DNA from: Trueperaceae bacterium
GTDB lineage: Bacteria > Deinococcota > Deinococci > Deinococcales > Trueperaceae
NCBI GenBank assembly: GCA_031581195.1
Contig: JAVLCF010000001.1
Location: forward strand, 1 to 37,503
DNA length: 37,503 nt
Reading direction: 5' to 3'
This document shows positions 1-10,013 of this stretch, piece by piece. A program made the translations under genes and the position numbers. The notes below the pieces were generated by a model. The model did no database searches. It was not told where the DNA came from and saw only the letters and a program-made list of their open reading frames with translations. Numbering within the stretch: position 1 is the first letter of the stretch; every line of letters begins with the position of its first letter.

Positions 1-1719
1 GGCGGGACGTGGGGCGCGGCGGGGGGCGGGGGCGTCCGCCTTCGTCTTCGCCCAGCCGTCCTTCAGGGTCACGATGCGCAGGAAGACCGGCGGGCCGTCG
101 TCGGGCGCCTTCGGGTCGCGCCAGAAGTAGCCCTGCCGCTCGAACTGCCAGCGGGTGGCGGGGTCGGCGTCCAGGACGTACGGTTCGACGACGCCGCGGC
201 GGATCTCGAGGGCGCCGGGGTCGACCTTCTCCGCGACGGGCCGGTCGTCGTCGTTCGGGTTCGCGGTGGCGAACAGCCGGTCGATCAGGTGGAAGGTCGC
301 CGGCTTCGCCGTCCCCTGCGCCACCCAGTGCACGACGCCGGCCACCCGGACGTCGTCCGCGCCGGGGTCGACGGCGGTGCCGTGCACCGCCGTCACGCGC
401 CCGTCTGCGTCCACGTCGACGCGGTCGCAGCGCACGACCGGTCCGTGCCGGAGGCGGACGACGGCGCCGGGCGCGAACCGTTTCCAGCCCTTGGGCGGGT
501 CGCGCGTCACGTCGCCGCGTTCGATCCACACGTCGCGCGCGAGCGGTAGCGGTCGCTGGCCTTCGCGCGGGACGTCGTGCGGCCACAACGGCGCGTCGCG
601 CGTCCCGAGGTCGCTGGCGTCGAGGCCGTCGATGGCGAGGGGGACGGGATCGAGGACCGCCATGACGCGCGGCGCCTTGGCGTTGAGGTCGTCGCGGATC
701 GACGCCTCGAGCAGCCCCAGGTCGGTGCGCGCGTTCGTCTTGGTGACCCCGATGCGGTTCACGAAGTCGCGGATCGCGTCGGGCGTCACCCCCCGCCGAC
801 GCAACGCCGCGAGGGTCGGGAGGCGGGGGTCGTCCCAGCCGTCGACGCGCCCCTGCTCCACGAGCGGGGCGAGCTTGCGTTTGCTGACGACGGTGTGGTC
901 CAGCTCGAGGCGGTTGAACTCGTACTGCCGGGGGACGGGTTCGTCGAAGAGGCGTTCGACGAGCCAGTCGTAGATCGCGCGGTTGTTCTCGAACTCGAGG
1001 GTGCAGAGGCTGTGCGTGACCCCCTCGATCGCGTCGGAGAGGGGGTGCGCGAAGTCGTACATCGGGTAGACGTGCCAGGCGTCCCCGGTGCGGTGGTGCG
1101 CCGCGTGCAGGATCCGGTAGAGGACCGGGTCGCGCAGGATCATGTTCGGGCTGGCCATGTCGATCTTGGCGCGCAGGACGTACGCGCCCTCGGGGTGCTC
1201 GCCGCGGCGCATCGCGTCGAACAACGCGAGGCTCTCCTCGGGCGGTCGGTCGCGGTCGGGGCTGGGCGTGCCGGGGGTCGTGACGGTGCCGCGGGTCGCG
1301 CGGATCGTGTCGAGGTCCTGCCCGTCGACGTACGCCTCGCCCCGGCGGATCAGGGTGCGTGCGAGCTCGTAGAGGCGGCCGAAGTAGTCGCTGGCGTGGC
1401 GCACGTCGATCCACTGGAAGCCGAGCCAGGCGACGTCGCGCTGGATCGCCTCGACGAACGCCGGGTCCTCCTGGATGGGGTTCGTATCGTCCAGGCGGAG
1501 GTACGTCACGCCGCCGTAGTCCTCCGCCACCCCGAAATCGAGGCAGATCGCCTTCGCGTGCCCGATGTGCAGGTAGCCGTTGGGTTCCGGCGGGAAGCGC
1601 GTCACGACGCGGTCCACGCGACCGCTTTCGAGGTCGCGGTCGACGGCGGCGGTGACGAAGTTCGGCGCGACGGTGCGCTCGTCGTCGCGGGGGATGCGGC
1701 TGCGGGCGCCTTCGTCCAT
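1..1719 (-). CDS. glnS: Glutaminyl-tRNA synthetase (C-terminus beyond window)
   Basis: Charges tRNA-Gln with glutamine in the cytoplasm. It is a class I synthetase: PEPNGYLHIGHAK (residues about 45-56) carries the HIGH motif in the GlnRS-specific form, and VVSKRKL is the KMSKS-type loop of GlnRS rather than GluRS. The catalytic core and the beta-barrel anticodon-binding domain are present up to FLRIVTLKDGWAK. After that the reading frame runs into an Ala/Pro/Arg/Lys-rich stretch (bases 1-48) and leaves the window still open. Known Deinococcus GlnRS enzymes carry a C-terminal YqeY/GatB-like domain after such a linker, so one is expected here (inference). The ATG start has no ribosome binding site, but TAGACT lies 8 bases upstream, suggesting leaderless translation. 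It diverges from the EamA gene. Confidence 0.95.
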   Translation of the reverse strand, partial: MDEGARSRIPRDDERTVAPNFVTAAVDRDLESGRVDRVVTRFPPEPNGYLHIGHAKAICLDFGVAEDYGGVTYLRLDDTNPIQEDPAFVEAIQRDVAWLGFQWIDVRHASDYFGRLYELARTLIRRGEAYVDGQDLDTIRATRGTVTTPGTPSPDRDRPPEESLALFDAMRRGEHPEGAYVLRAKIDMASPNMILRDPVLYRILHAAHHRTGDAWHVYPMYDFAHPLSDAIEGVTHSLCTLEFENNRAIYDWLVERLFDEPVPRQYEFNRLELDHTVVSKRKLAPLVEQGRVDGWDDPRLPTLAALRRRGVTPDAIRDFVNRIGVTKTNARTDLGLLEASIRDDLNAKAPRVMAVLDPVPLAIDGLDASDLGTRDAPLWPHDVPREGQRPLPLARDVWIERGDVTRDPPKGWKRFAPGAVVRLRHGPVVRCDRVDVDADGRVTAVHGTAVDPGADDVRVAGVVHWVAQGTAKPATFHLIDRLFATANPNDDDRPVAEKVDPGALEIRRGVVEPYVLDADPATRWQFERQGYFWRDPKAPDDGPPVFLRIVTLKDGWAKTKADAPAPRRAPRPA

Positions 1720-1727
1720 GAGCACGC

Positions 1728-1733
1728 AGTCTA
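1728..1733 (-). promoter_or_regulatory. -10 element of glnS (leaderless type)
   Basis: TAGACT on the minus strand, 8 bases before the glnS ATG and with no ribosome binding site between. This fits the TANNNT leaderless promoter known from Deinococcus. It sits back to back with the -10 of the divergent transporter. Confidence 0.6.
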
Positions 1734-1748
1734 CCCGGGGGCGGGCGG

Positions 1749-1754
1749 TACGCT
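1749..1754 (+). promoter_or_regulatory. -10 element of the EamA transporter (leaderless type)
   Basis: TACGCT lies 6 bases before the GTG start and no Shine-Dalgarno sequence is present. Only 15 bp separate it from the opposing glnS -10, so the two promoters probably compete. Confidence 0.55.
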
Positions 1755-1760
1755 TCCCGC

Positions 1761-2669
1761 GTGCCCGACTCGAACCGTCGCGCCGCGCTGTTGCTCGTCC
1801 TCGCCGTCACCTTCTGGGCGGGGAACTTCCTGGTGGGGCGGGCGGTGCGCGGCGACGTTCCGCCCGTCACGTTGGCGTTCGGGCGTTGGGTGGGCGCCAG
1901 CCTCCTGCTCGCGCCGTTCGCGCTGCGCGGCGCCTGGCGGGCGCGGGCCGCGCTGTGGGAGGGTCGCGGCGTCGTCCTGGCGTTGTCGGCGCTCGGGGTC
2001 GCGGCGTTCAACACGTTCCTGTACGTCGGTCTGCAGACCACGACCGCCCTGAACGCCTTCTTGTTGCAGGCCGGCATTCCGGTCCTCATCGTGGTGTTGG
2101 GGGCGGTCGCGTTCCGCGAGGCGTTGCCCGCGACCCGCGTCGCGGGGTTGGCGGTGTCGTTGGCGGGGGCGGCGTGGGTGATCCTCGAGGGGGACCCGGC
2201 CCGCCTCGCGACGCTCGAGGTGGCGCGCGGCGACCTGTGGGTGCTCGCGGCGGTCGCGAGCTACGCCGGCTACTCGGTGCTGTTGCGCCGCCGCCCCGAC
2301 GTGCCGGGCGTCCCCTTCGCCTTCGCGACGTTCGTGGTCGGTTCGCTGGTGTTGGCGCCGTTCTGGGCGCTGGAGGCCCGCGTGGAGCCGTTCGAGCCCG
2401 GTCCCGAGGCGCTCGGGGCGTGGGCGTACGTGGCGGTCTTCCCGTCGATCCTGTCGTACGTGGCGTTCAACCGGGGCGTCGCGATCCTCGGGTCCGCGCG
2501 GGCGGGGCCGTACCTGCACCTGTTGCCGGTGCTGGGCAGCGTCGGCGCCGTCGCGCTCCTCGGGGAGCGCTTCGCTGCGCACCACGCGGTGGGGGTGACG
2601 CTCGTCGCGCTCGGCATCGCGCTGGCGACGCGACCGGCGCGCGGCTCAGGCGATCCCGAGGAGGCGTAG
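1761..2669 (+). CDS. EamA/DMT-family transporter
   Basis: Inner-membrane permease of the drug/metabolite transporter superfamily, 302 residues, with about ten hydrophobic segments arranged as two EamA repeats. Features typical of the family are the N-terminal FWAGNFLVGRAV stretch, the QTTTALNAFLLQAGIPVL segment in the first repeat, and the related RAGPYLHLLPVLGSVGAVALLGE segment in the second. The substrate cannot be read from the sequence; relatives export amino acids or metabolites. GTG start, chosen because a -10 element lies just upstream. The last 24 bases overlap the 3' end of the convergent cdsA gene. Confidence 0.9.
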   Translation: MPDSNRRAALLLVLAVTFWAGNFLVGRAVRGDVPPVTLAFGRWVGASLLLAPFALRGAWRARAALWEGRGVVLALSALGVAAFNTFLYVGLQTTTALNAFLLQAGIPVLIVVLGAVAFREALPATRVAGLAVSLAGAAWVILEGDPARLATLEVARGDLWVLAAVASYAGYSVLLRRRPDVPGVPFAFATFVVGSLVLAPFWALEARVEPFEPGPEALGAWAYVAVFPSILSYVAFNRGVAILGSARAGPYLHLLPVLGSVGAVALLGERFAAHHAVGVTLVALGIALATRPARGSGDPEEA

Positions 2670-3512
2670 CAGCAGGTACCCGGCGGGGATGCCGAACAGG
2701 TGCGAATCGATGCGGTCGAGGACCCCGCCGTGCCCGGGGAGGAACAGGCCGGTGTCCTTCACGCCGACCCAGCGTTTGAAGAGGCTTTCGGCGAGGTCGC
2801 CGAGTTGAGCGGCGGCGGCGACGGCCACCCCGAACGCGACGGCGCCCGCCCCGTGCAGGGGCGCGACCGCGCCGCGCGCCTCCACGATCGTCATGGCGAC
2901 CGGGGCGGTGACGGCGGCGAGCACGAGCCCGCCGATGGCGCCCTCGACGCTCTTGTCGGGACTGAGGCGGGGCGCCATCGGGCGGCGTCCCCAGCGGTGG
3001 CCGGCGAGGTACCCGCCGACGTCCGCCGCGACGATCGACAGGACCACCAGCAACGCCGCGCCGTGCCCGACGACGTCGAGGGCGCGCACGTCGAGGCCGT
3101 AACTGAGGAACAGCGGGATCCAGACGAGCCCGAGGAGGGTGTGCGCGACGGTGGTCAGCGACTCCTGGTGGGGTCGCCGCAGCGCGAGCACGAACAGGGC
3201 GAGGGCGAACGCCAGCAGCAGCGCTTCGCGGCCGGGGGCGAGGAGGCGGAGGGCGCCGCCCGCCTCCCCCCAGGCGAGGGCGGAGGGCAGCACCAGGACG
3301 GCGAAGGCGAGGAGGGTGGTGCGGTGCACCAGCAGGCCGCGGAGGCGCAGCATGGCGGCGTACTCGAGGATCCCGACGACGCCGAGACCGAGCACGATCG
3401 GCGCGATGGCGGGGGTCCCGAGCCACACGACGACGAGGAGCGCGACGAACGCGACCCACCCCGACGCCACGCGGGCCGATCGGGGCCAGGCGGTCGGCGC
3501 TCGCCGGGTCAC
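2646..3512 (-). CDS. cdsA: Phosphatidate cytidylyltransferase
   Basis: Makes CDP-diacylglycerol from phosphatidic acid and CTP, the branch point of phospholipid synthesis, in the inner membrane. It has multiple membrane segments and the C-terminal CdsA signature: SPDKSVEGAIGG, then QLGDLAESLFKR, then KDTGLFLPGHGGVLDRIDS with the conserved metal-binding Asp residues. About 288 residues. The start is uncertain. The GTG at 3512 overlaps the frr stop (GTGA), but GGAGG is only one base away from it; an in-frame GTG at 3470 would give 274 residues. It is the last gene of the rpsB operon, a common arrangement, and its 3' end overlaps the convergent EamA gene. Confidence 0.92.
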   Translation of the reverse strand: MTRRAPTAWPRSARVASGWVAFVALLVVVWLGTPAIAPIVLGLGVVGILEYAAMLRLRGLLVHRTTLLAFAVLVLPSALAWGEAGGALRLLAPGREALLLAFALALFVLALRRPHQESLTTVAHTLLGLVWIPLFLSYGLDVRALDVVGHGAALLVVLSIVAADVGGYLAGHRWGRRPMAPRLSPDKSVEGAIGGLVLAAVTAPVAMTIVEARGAVAPLHGAGAVAFGVAVAAAAQLGDLAESLFKRWVGVKDTGLFLPGHGGVLDRIDSHLFGIPAGYLLLRLLGIA

Positions 3513-4063
3513 ACCTCCAGGATGTCCGCTTCTTTGCTCTTGACGCGCTCGTCGATCTTGGTCGTGACCTCGTCGGTGATCTTCTGGACGTCCGCTTCGC
3601 CGTCCCGCACGTCGTCCTCGGTGAGTTCGTTGCGCTTCTGCATCTCCCCGAGTTCGTGGTTCGCGTCGCGGCGGATGTTGCGCAGCGCGACCTTCGCCTC
3701 CTCCGCCATGTGCTTGACGGTCTTCACGAGTTCGCGGCGGCGTTCGTCGTTGAGGGGGGGCACGCTGACGTACACGGCGTCCCCCTGGTTGCTGGGGTTG
3801 AAGCCGAGGCCGGCCTCGCGAATGGCGCGCTCGATCTCGTCGATGACGCTCTTGTCGAACGGCGACACGACCAGCGTGCGCGGGTCGGGGCTGCTGACGT
3901 TGGCGACCTGGTCGAGCGGCATGCGGGTACCGTAGTACTCGACCTGCACGCGGTTCAGCACCGCCGGGTTGGCGCGGCCGGTCCGTACCGTCGCGACGCT
4001 GGCCTCGAAGGCGTCGTACGTCTTGTCCATGCGGGCGCGGGTGTCCTTGATCAGGTCGTTCAT
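3509..4063 (-). CDS. frr: Ribosome recycling factor
   Basis: Works with EF-G to split post-termination ribosomes. 184 residues, the normal length, with the typical N-terminal helix (MNDLIKDTRARMDKT), VRTGRANPAVLNRVQVEYYG, and the PFDKSVIDEIERAI segment of the second domain. The C-terminal three-helix-bundle residues VRNIRRDAN-like (VALRNIRRDANHELG) are conserved. The start has a good ribosome binding site, GGAGG then 6 bases then ATG. A 124-base gap separates it from pyrH; its stop overlaps the proposed cdsA start. Confidence 0.97.
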   Translation of the reverse strand: MNDLIKDTRARMDKTYDAFEASVATVRTGRANPAVLNRVQVEYYGTRMPLDQVANVSSPDPRTLVVSPFDKSVIDEIERAIREAGLGFNPSNQGDAVYVSVPPLNDERRRELVKTVKHMAEEAKVALRNIRRDANHELGEMQKRNELTEDDVRDGEADVQKITDEVTTKIDERVKSKEADILEV

Positions 4064-4187
4064 GACGCACCTCCCCGGCCGCGGTCCGGCGGTCCGGCGC
4101 GACCGTGCCGCGTCGTGCGGCGTCGTGGGGGGAGTCTACCGCGCGGTGCGGCCTCGCGCCGCGCGCAGGCGTCCCGCGGCGGGTGCC

Positions 4188-5535
<1,348 letters not shown>

Positions 5536-5584
5536 CTGGGTCCTCCTCGACTCCGCGCGCCGCGCGGGGAATGGATGCGTGGGG

Positions 5585-6592
<1,008 letters not shown>

Positions 6593-6605
6593 GGGTGCCT
6601 CCGTC

Positions 6606-6700
6606 GCGGAACGTTGGGCGGGAGTGTCGCGGCCGACGCGGAGGGGGTTCCCCCGCGCCCGGCACGCCGGGCGGTTCGGGGTCGGGCGCGGACGTTCCGC
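6606..6700 (-). promoter_or_regulatory. Structured 5' leader of rpsB
   Basis: On the minus strand, GCGGAACGT (revcomp of 6692-6700) can pair perfectly with ACGTTCCGC (revcomp of 6606-6614). This 9-bp stem encloses a hairpin with arms 6656-6663/6666-6673 and a smaller one at 6643-6654. The right arm ends a few bases before the Shine-Dalgarno sequence. S2 autoregulates its operon through the leader in other bacteria, so a similar role here is plausible but inferred. Confidence 0.45.
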
Positions 6701-6727
6701 TGCCGCGCCGGACCTGCAAACCGAGTG

Positions 6728-6736
6728 AGTCTAGCA
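6728..6736 (-). promoter_or_regulatory. Extended -10 promoter of the rpsB operon
   Basis: TGC-TAGACT on the minus strand is an extended -10 element with a TG dinucleotide. No good -35 is visible because the upstream DNA is the terminator hairpin of the TPR gene. Start of transcription would be near 6721, leaving a leader of about 130 bases. Confidence 0.5.
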
Positions 6737-6737
6737 A

Positions 6738-6769
6738 ACGTCGGCCCGGGCGGGAAGCCCGGGCCGACG
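6738..6769 (-). terminator. Hairpin terminator after the TPR-protein gene
   Basis: A perfect 13-bp GC-rich inverted repeat (6739-6751 with 6757-6769, 5-base loop). On the minus strand it is followed only by GTTTGC, so the T-run is short. It lies between the TPR gene and the rpsB promoter and would insulate the two units. Confidence 0.6.
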
Positions 6770-6800
6770 CGGGGGTGCTTCGGGGGTGGTGCGGTGCGCG

Positions 6801-7928
6801 TCAGTCGAGCGCGTCGAGCGCGTCGCGGGCGGCGGCGTCGTTCGGGTCGATCTCCAGCGCCCGCTGGTACGCCTCGCGCGCCGCGGCGGCGTCGCCGTCC
6901 CCGCCGCGGGCGAGGTAGGCGTCGCCGAGCACGACGTGCGCGTCGGCGCGTTCGGGGGGCAGCAGGGCCCCCTGTTGGGCGCGGCGGACGGCGTCGTCGG
7001 CGCGGCCCTGCTCGAGGTAGGCGCGCGCCAGGTACGTGTAGAGCGGCGGCGTGAAGACCGCCCCCTCGAGCTCGAGGGCGCGCTCGAGGACCGGGACGGA
7101 GGCGGCGGGGTCGCCGCACTCGAACAGCGCGATGCCGAGCTGCGACACCGCCGACAGGGAGGTCGGCGCGAGGGTGACGGCCTGCGAGAGCTCGTAGCGG
7201 GCGCCGGCGCAGTCGTCGAGGCGGTATAGAACGTTGCCGAGCAGGTTGCGGGCCGCGACGTTCGTCGGGTCGTCCACCACGCCGCGCCGGAAGGTGGCGG
7301 CGGCGAGTTCGAGGTCGCCCAGGTCGCGGTAGACGCGGCCCTGGTTGACGCGGATGGTGGACACCTCGCGGTTCGACAGCGCCTCGTCCCCGGCCGCGAC
7401 GTCGGCGGCGGTCTCGAAGGCGGTGCGGGCCTCCTCGAGGGTGCCGGCCTCGTACAGCACGATCCCCTTCGTGTTGTAGACGCGCGCGTCGTCCGGCGCG
7501 ACCGCTTCGGCGCGGGCGACGGCGTCGAGCGCGTCCCCGAGCCGGGAGGCGTACCCCGCGGAGTCCTCGAGGTACTGCTCGCGGTAGGTGAGCGCCAGCT
7601 GCACCCACGGGGTGGCGTCGCCGGCTGCGGCGTCGGTCGCCGCGTCGGTCGCGGCGCGCAGCGCCTCGACGGCGCTGGGCAGGTCGCCCTGGCAGCGCAG
7701 GGCGCGGCCGCGACCGACGAGCGCCTCGACGTCGTCGGGCTCGACGGCGAGCGCCTCTTCGTAGAAGTACTGCGCCAGCGCGCAGTCGCCGCGGTTGAGG
7801 TAGAAGGCGCCGTCGCGCACGAGCGCGTCGACGTCCTGCGGGGTGGCGTCGGCGTCCTGCGCGAACGCCGCGCCGGCGATCAGGCTCAGCAGCGTCGTCA
7901 GGAGTACGGCGAACGTTCGGTTGGGCAC
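6801..7928 (-). CDS. Exported tetratricopeptide-repeat protein
   Basis: 375 residues. The N-terminus is a signal peptide (hydrophobic LLTTLLSLIAGAAFA followed by Q), so the protein is exported to the periplasm or held at the envelope. The rest is TPR repeats, recognisable by recurring patterns such as LNRGDCALAQYFYEEALAVEPDD, NTKGIVLYEAGTLEEARTAFE and LARAYLEQGRADDAVRRA. Such proteins scaffold complexes; no partner can be read here and the function is unknown. The GTG start is supported by GGAGG seven bases upstream and a -10 (TATGCT) further up. It ends in a hairpin terminator and is transcribed alone. Confidence 0.85.
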   Translation of the reverse strand: MPNRTFAVLLTTLLSLIAGAAFAQDADATPQDVDALVRDGAFYLNRGDCALAQYFYEEALAVEPDDVEALVGRGRALRCQGDLPSAVEALRAATDAATDAAAGDATPWVQLALTYREQYLEDSAGYASRLGDALDAVARAEAVAPDDARVYNTKGIVLYEAGTLEEARTAFETAADVAAGDEALSNREVSTIRVNQGRVYRDLGDLELAAATFRRGVVDDPTNVAARNLLGNVLYRLDDCAGARYELSQAVTLAPTSLSAVSQLGIALFECGDPAASVPVLERALELEGAVFTPPLYTYLARAYLEQGRADDAVRRAQQGALLPPERADAHVVLGDAYLARGGDGDAAAAREAYQRALEIDPNDAAARDALDALD

Positions 7929-7968
7929 GGGGTTGCCTCCGGGGGGACGAATCGGCGGATTTCACGCC

Positions 7969-7974
7969 AGCATA
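7969..7974 (-). promoter_or_regulatory. -10 element of the TPR-protein gene
   Basis: TATGCT on the minus strand, about 40 bases before the GTG start, giving a short leader with a ribosome binding site. No clear -35. Confidence 0.4.
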
Positions 7975-8105
7975 CCGCGGACGGGCGCCTTCCTCCCCAG
8001 GACGGATGCACGTGGGGCGGTCGGCGTGCGGCGGTGGGGGGGGGCGAGCCGCGCCGCGGGGCGCCGCGGGACGGTCGCCGGGCGACGCCGCGCGCGCGCG
8101 GGGGG

Positions 8106-8114
8106 TGCTACATT
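8106..8114 (+). promoter_or_regulatory. Extended -10 promoter of ctaA (leaderless type)
   Basis: TGC-TACATT ends 9 bases before the ctaA ATG and there is no ribosome binding site, so transcription should start at or just before the ATG. Confidence 0.6.
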
Positions 8115-8123
8115 CTCCTTCGC

Positions 8124-9098
8124 ATGAGGCGCCTCGCTCCCTCCCTGCCGACCCTCGCGTGGATCGCGCTCGCCGCCAACCTGGTGGTCATCCTCCAGGG
8201 GGCGGTCGTGCGCATCACCCACAGCGGAGCCGGGTGCGGCCGCCACTGGCCGCTCTGCAACGGCGAGGTGATCCCCCTCGCCCCGACCCTGGAAACGTCG
8301 ATCGAGTTCGGGCACCGGCTGTTGAGTCTCGTGGTGTTGGTGATCGGCACCTGGTTGCTCGTCAGGGCGTTCCGCGCGCGCCGCGAGATGCCGGGGACGT
8401 TCGCGTTCGCCACGGCGTCGTTCGTCTTTTTGATCATCGAGGCGCTCCTCGGGGCGCTCACGGTCCTGTGGGGCCTCACCGCCGACAACGCCAGCGTCGA
8501 GCGCGGGTTGATGGTCGCCAGCCACCTGGTGAACAGCATGCTGCTCGTCGGGGCGCTGTCGGGGACCGTCTGGTACGCCACCGGGCGGGGCGTCTGGCCG
8601 TTGCGCCTGCGCCGGCAGGGGGTGCTGGGCACCACCCTCGCGGTCGCGTTCGGCGGGATGCTGCTGTTGATGTTCAGCGGGGGGATCGCGGCGATGGGGA
8701 ACACGATGTTCCCGAGCGCCTCGCTGGCGGAGGGCCTGGCCGCCGACTTCGACCCGAACTCGCACCCGCTGATCCGCCTCCGCATCCTCCACCCCCTGAT
8801 CGCGGTGACGGTCGGGATCTACCTGTTCGTCTCGCTCGGGTTCGGGTGGTGGTTGAAGCCGGCGCCCGAGGCGCGCGGGCCGGCCCGCGCGCTGTTGGGG
8901 ACGTACCTGACGCAGTTGGGGATCGGGACCTTCAACCTGGCGTTGCTCGCGCCGGTGGCGCTGCAGCTCCTGCACCTCGGCGTGTCGGTCCTCGCGTTCG
9001 GGCTGTTGACCGTCACCGCCGTCGCGATGCTGGGGTCGGCGACCGAGACCCGCGCGGCGCGTCCGCTGCGCCGCTCGACGCTGGAGAACGCCGGATGA
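8124..9098 (+). CDS. ctaA: Heme A synthase
   Basis: Oxidises the C8 methyl group of heme O to a formyl group to make heme A for aa3-type oxidases; inner membrane. 324 residues with about eight membrane segments. The first extracytoplasmic loop has the Cys pair C38/C45 (CGRHWPLC) seen in Bacillus-type CtaA, and ExxH (E61, H64) is a conserved heme-ligand motif. Further histidines lie in MVASHLVNS and RILHPLIA. The ATG is chosen for the -10 just upstream; longer in-frame extensions have no support. Its stop overlaps the ctaB start (ATGA), so the two are coupled. Confidence 0.95.
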   Translation: MRRLAPSLPTLAWIALAANLVVILQGAVVRITHSGAGCGRHWPLCNGEVIPLAPTLETSIEFGHRLLSLVVLVIGTWLLVRAFRARREMPGTFAFATASFVFLIIEALLGALTVLWGLTADNASVERGLMVASHLVNSMLLVGALSGTVWYATGRGVWPLRLRRQGVLGTTLAVAFGGMLLLMFSGGIAAMGNTMFPSASLAEGLAADFDPNSHPLIRLRILHPLIAVTVGIYLFVSLGFGWWLKPAPEARGPARALLGTYLTQLGIGTFNLALLAPVALQLLHLGVSVLAFGLLTVTAVAMLGSATETRAARPLRRSTLENAG

Positions 9099-10003
9099 GC
9101 GACGCGACCGCGGCGCGGCCGCGCGCCACCTGGCGGGACTACGTCACCCTGACCAAGCCGAAGGTCATCAGCCTTCTGCTGGCGACGACGGTGGGGGCGA
9201 TGTTCGTCGCGGCCGGCGGCTGGCCGGGCACGCTGACGCTGCTGGGGCTCCTGGTGGGCGGCTACATGTCGGCCGGCGCCGCCGGGGTCTACAACATGGT
9301 CTACGACCGCGACATCGACGTGCGCATGAAGCGGACGGCCAGCCGGCCGGCGGTGACCGGCGTGGTGTCGACCCGCGACGCCTTGATCTTCGCCGTCGCG
9401 CTCACGATCGGGTCGTTCGTCGTCATCTGGGCGGTATCGAACCTGCTCGCGGCGTTGTTGTCGTGGGCCGGCATCGCCTTCTACGTGCTGATCTACACCA
9501 TGTGGCTCAAGCGCACGACGTGGCAGAACATCGTGATCGGGGGCGCGGCCGGCGCCATCCCGCCGCTCGTGGGGTGGGCCGCCGTCACGGGCGAGTTGAG
9601 CCTCCTGGCGTGGTTGCTGTTCGCGCTCATCTTCATGTGGACGCCCGTCCACTTCTGGGCGTTGGCGTTGATGATCCAGGACGACTACGCCGCGGTCGGC
9701 GTGCCGATGGCGCCGTCGGTGATCGGCGAGCGGGCGACGGTCCTGCAGATCGTCATGTACGCCGTCCTGACCGCCGTCCTGACGGTCGTCCCCTTCGCGC
9801 TGCAGGCGTTCTCGGTGGCCTACCTGCTGGCCGCCCTCGCGCTGAACGTCGTGCTGGCGTTGCGCGTCGCGAATTTGTGGAACCTGGCGCGGACCGGGGC
9901 GTCGATCCAGAAGGCGCAGGCGCTGCCGCTGTACAAGTACTCGATGCTGTACCTGGCGTTGCTCTTCCTCTCGATGGCGCTCGACCGCGCGCTCTTCGTC
10001 TGA
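9095..10003 (+). CDS. ctaB: Protoheme IX farnesyltransferase (heme O synthase)
   Basis: Adds a farnesyl group to protoheme to make heme O, the substrate of CtaA. An integral membrane UbiA-type prenyltransferase, 302 residues, about nine helices. The two prenyl-diphosphate binding regions are visible: NMVYDRDIDVRMKRTASRP (NxxxDxxxD with the KR-T-RP tail typical of CtaB) and MIQDDYAAVGVPM later in the protein. The N-terminal YVTLTKPKVISL is also typical. The start overlaps the ctaA stop by four bases. SURF1 follows after 10 bases, so the three genes form an oxidase-assembly operon. Confidence 0.96.
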   Translation: MSDATAARPRATWRDYVTLTKPKVISLLLATTVGAMFVAAGGWPGTLTLLGLLVGGYMSAGAAGVYNMVYDRDIDVRMKRTASRPAVTGVVSTRDALIFAVALTIGSFVVIWAVSNLLAALLSWAGIAFYVLIYTMWLKRTTWQNIVIGGAAGAIPPLVGWAAVTGELSLLAWLLFALIFMWTPVHFWALALMIQDDYAAVGVPMAPSVIGERATVLQIVMYAVLTAVLTVVPFALQAFSVAYLLAALALNVVLALRVANLWNLARTGASIQKAQALPLYKYSMLYLALLFLSMALDRALFV

Positions 10004-10013
10004 GCCTTCGGTC

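Noticed and set aside
577-2052. Long plus-strand open frame across glnS
   Set aside because: Arg/Val/Asp-rich shadow of the glnS coding strand; glnS has clear synthetase motifs.
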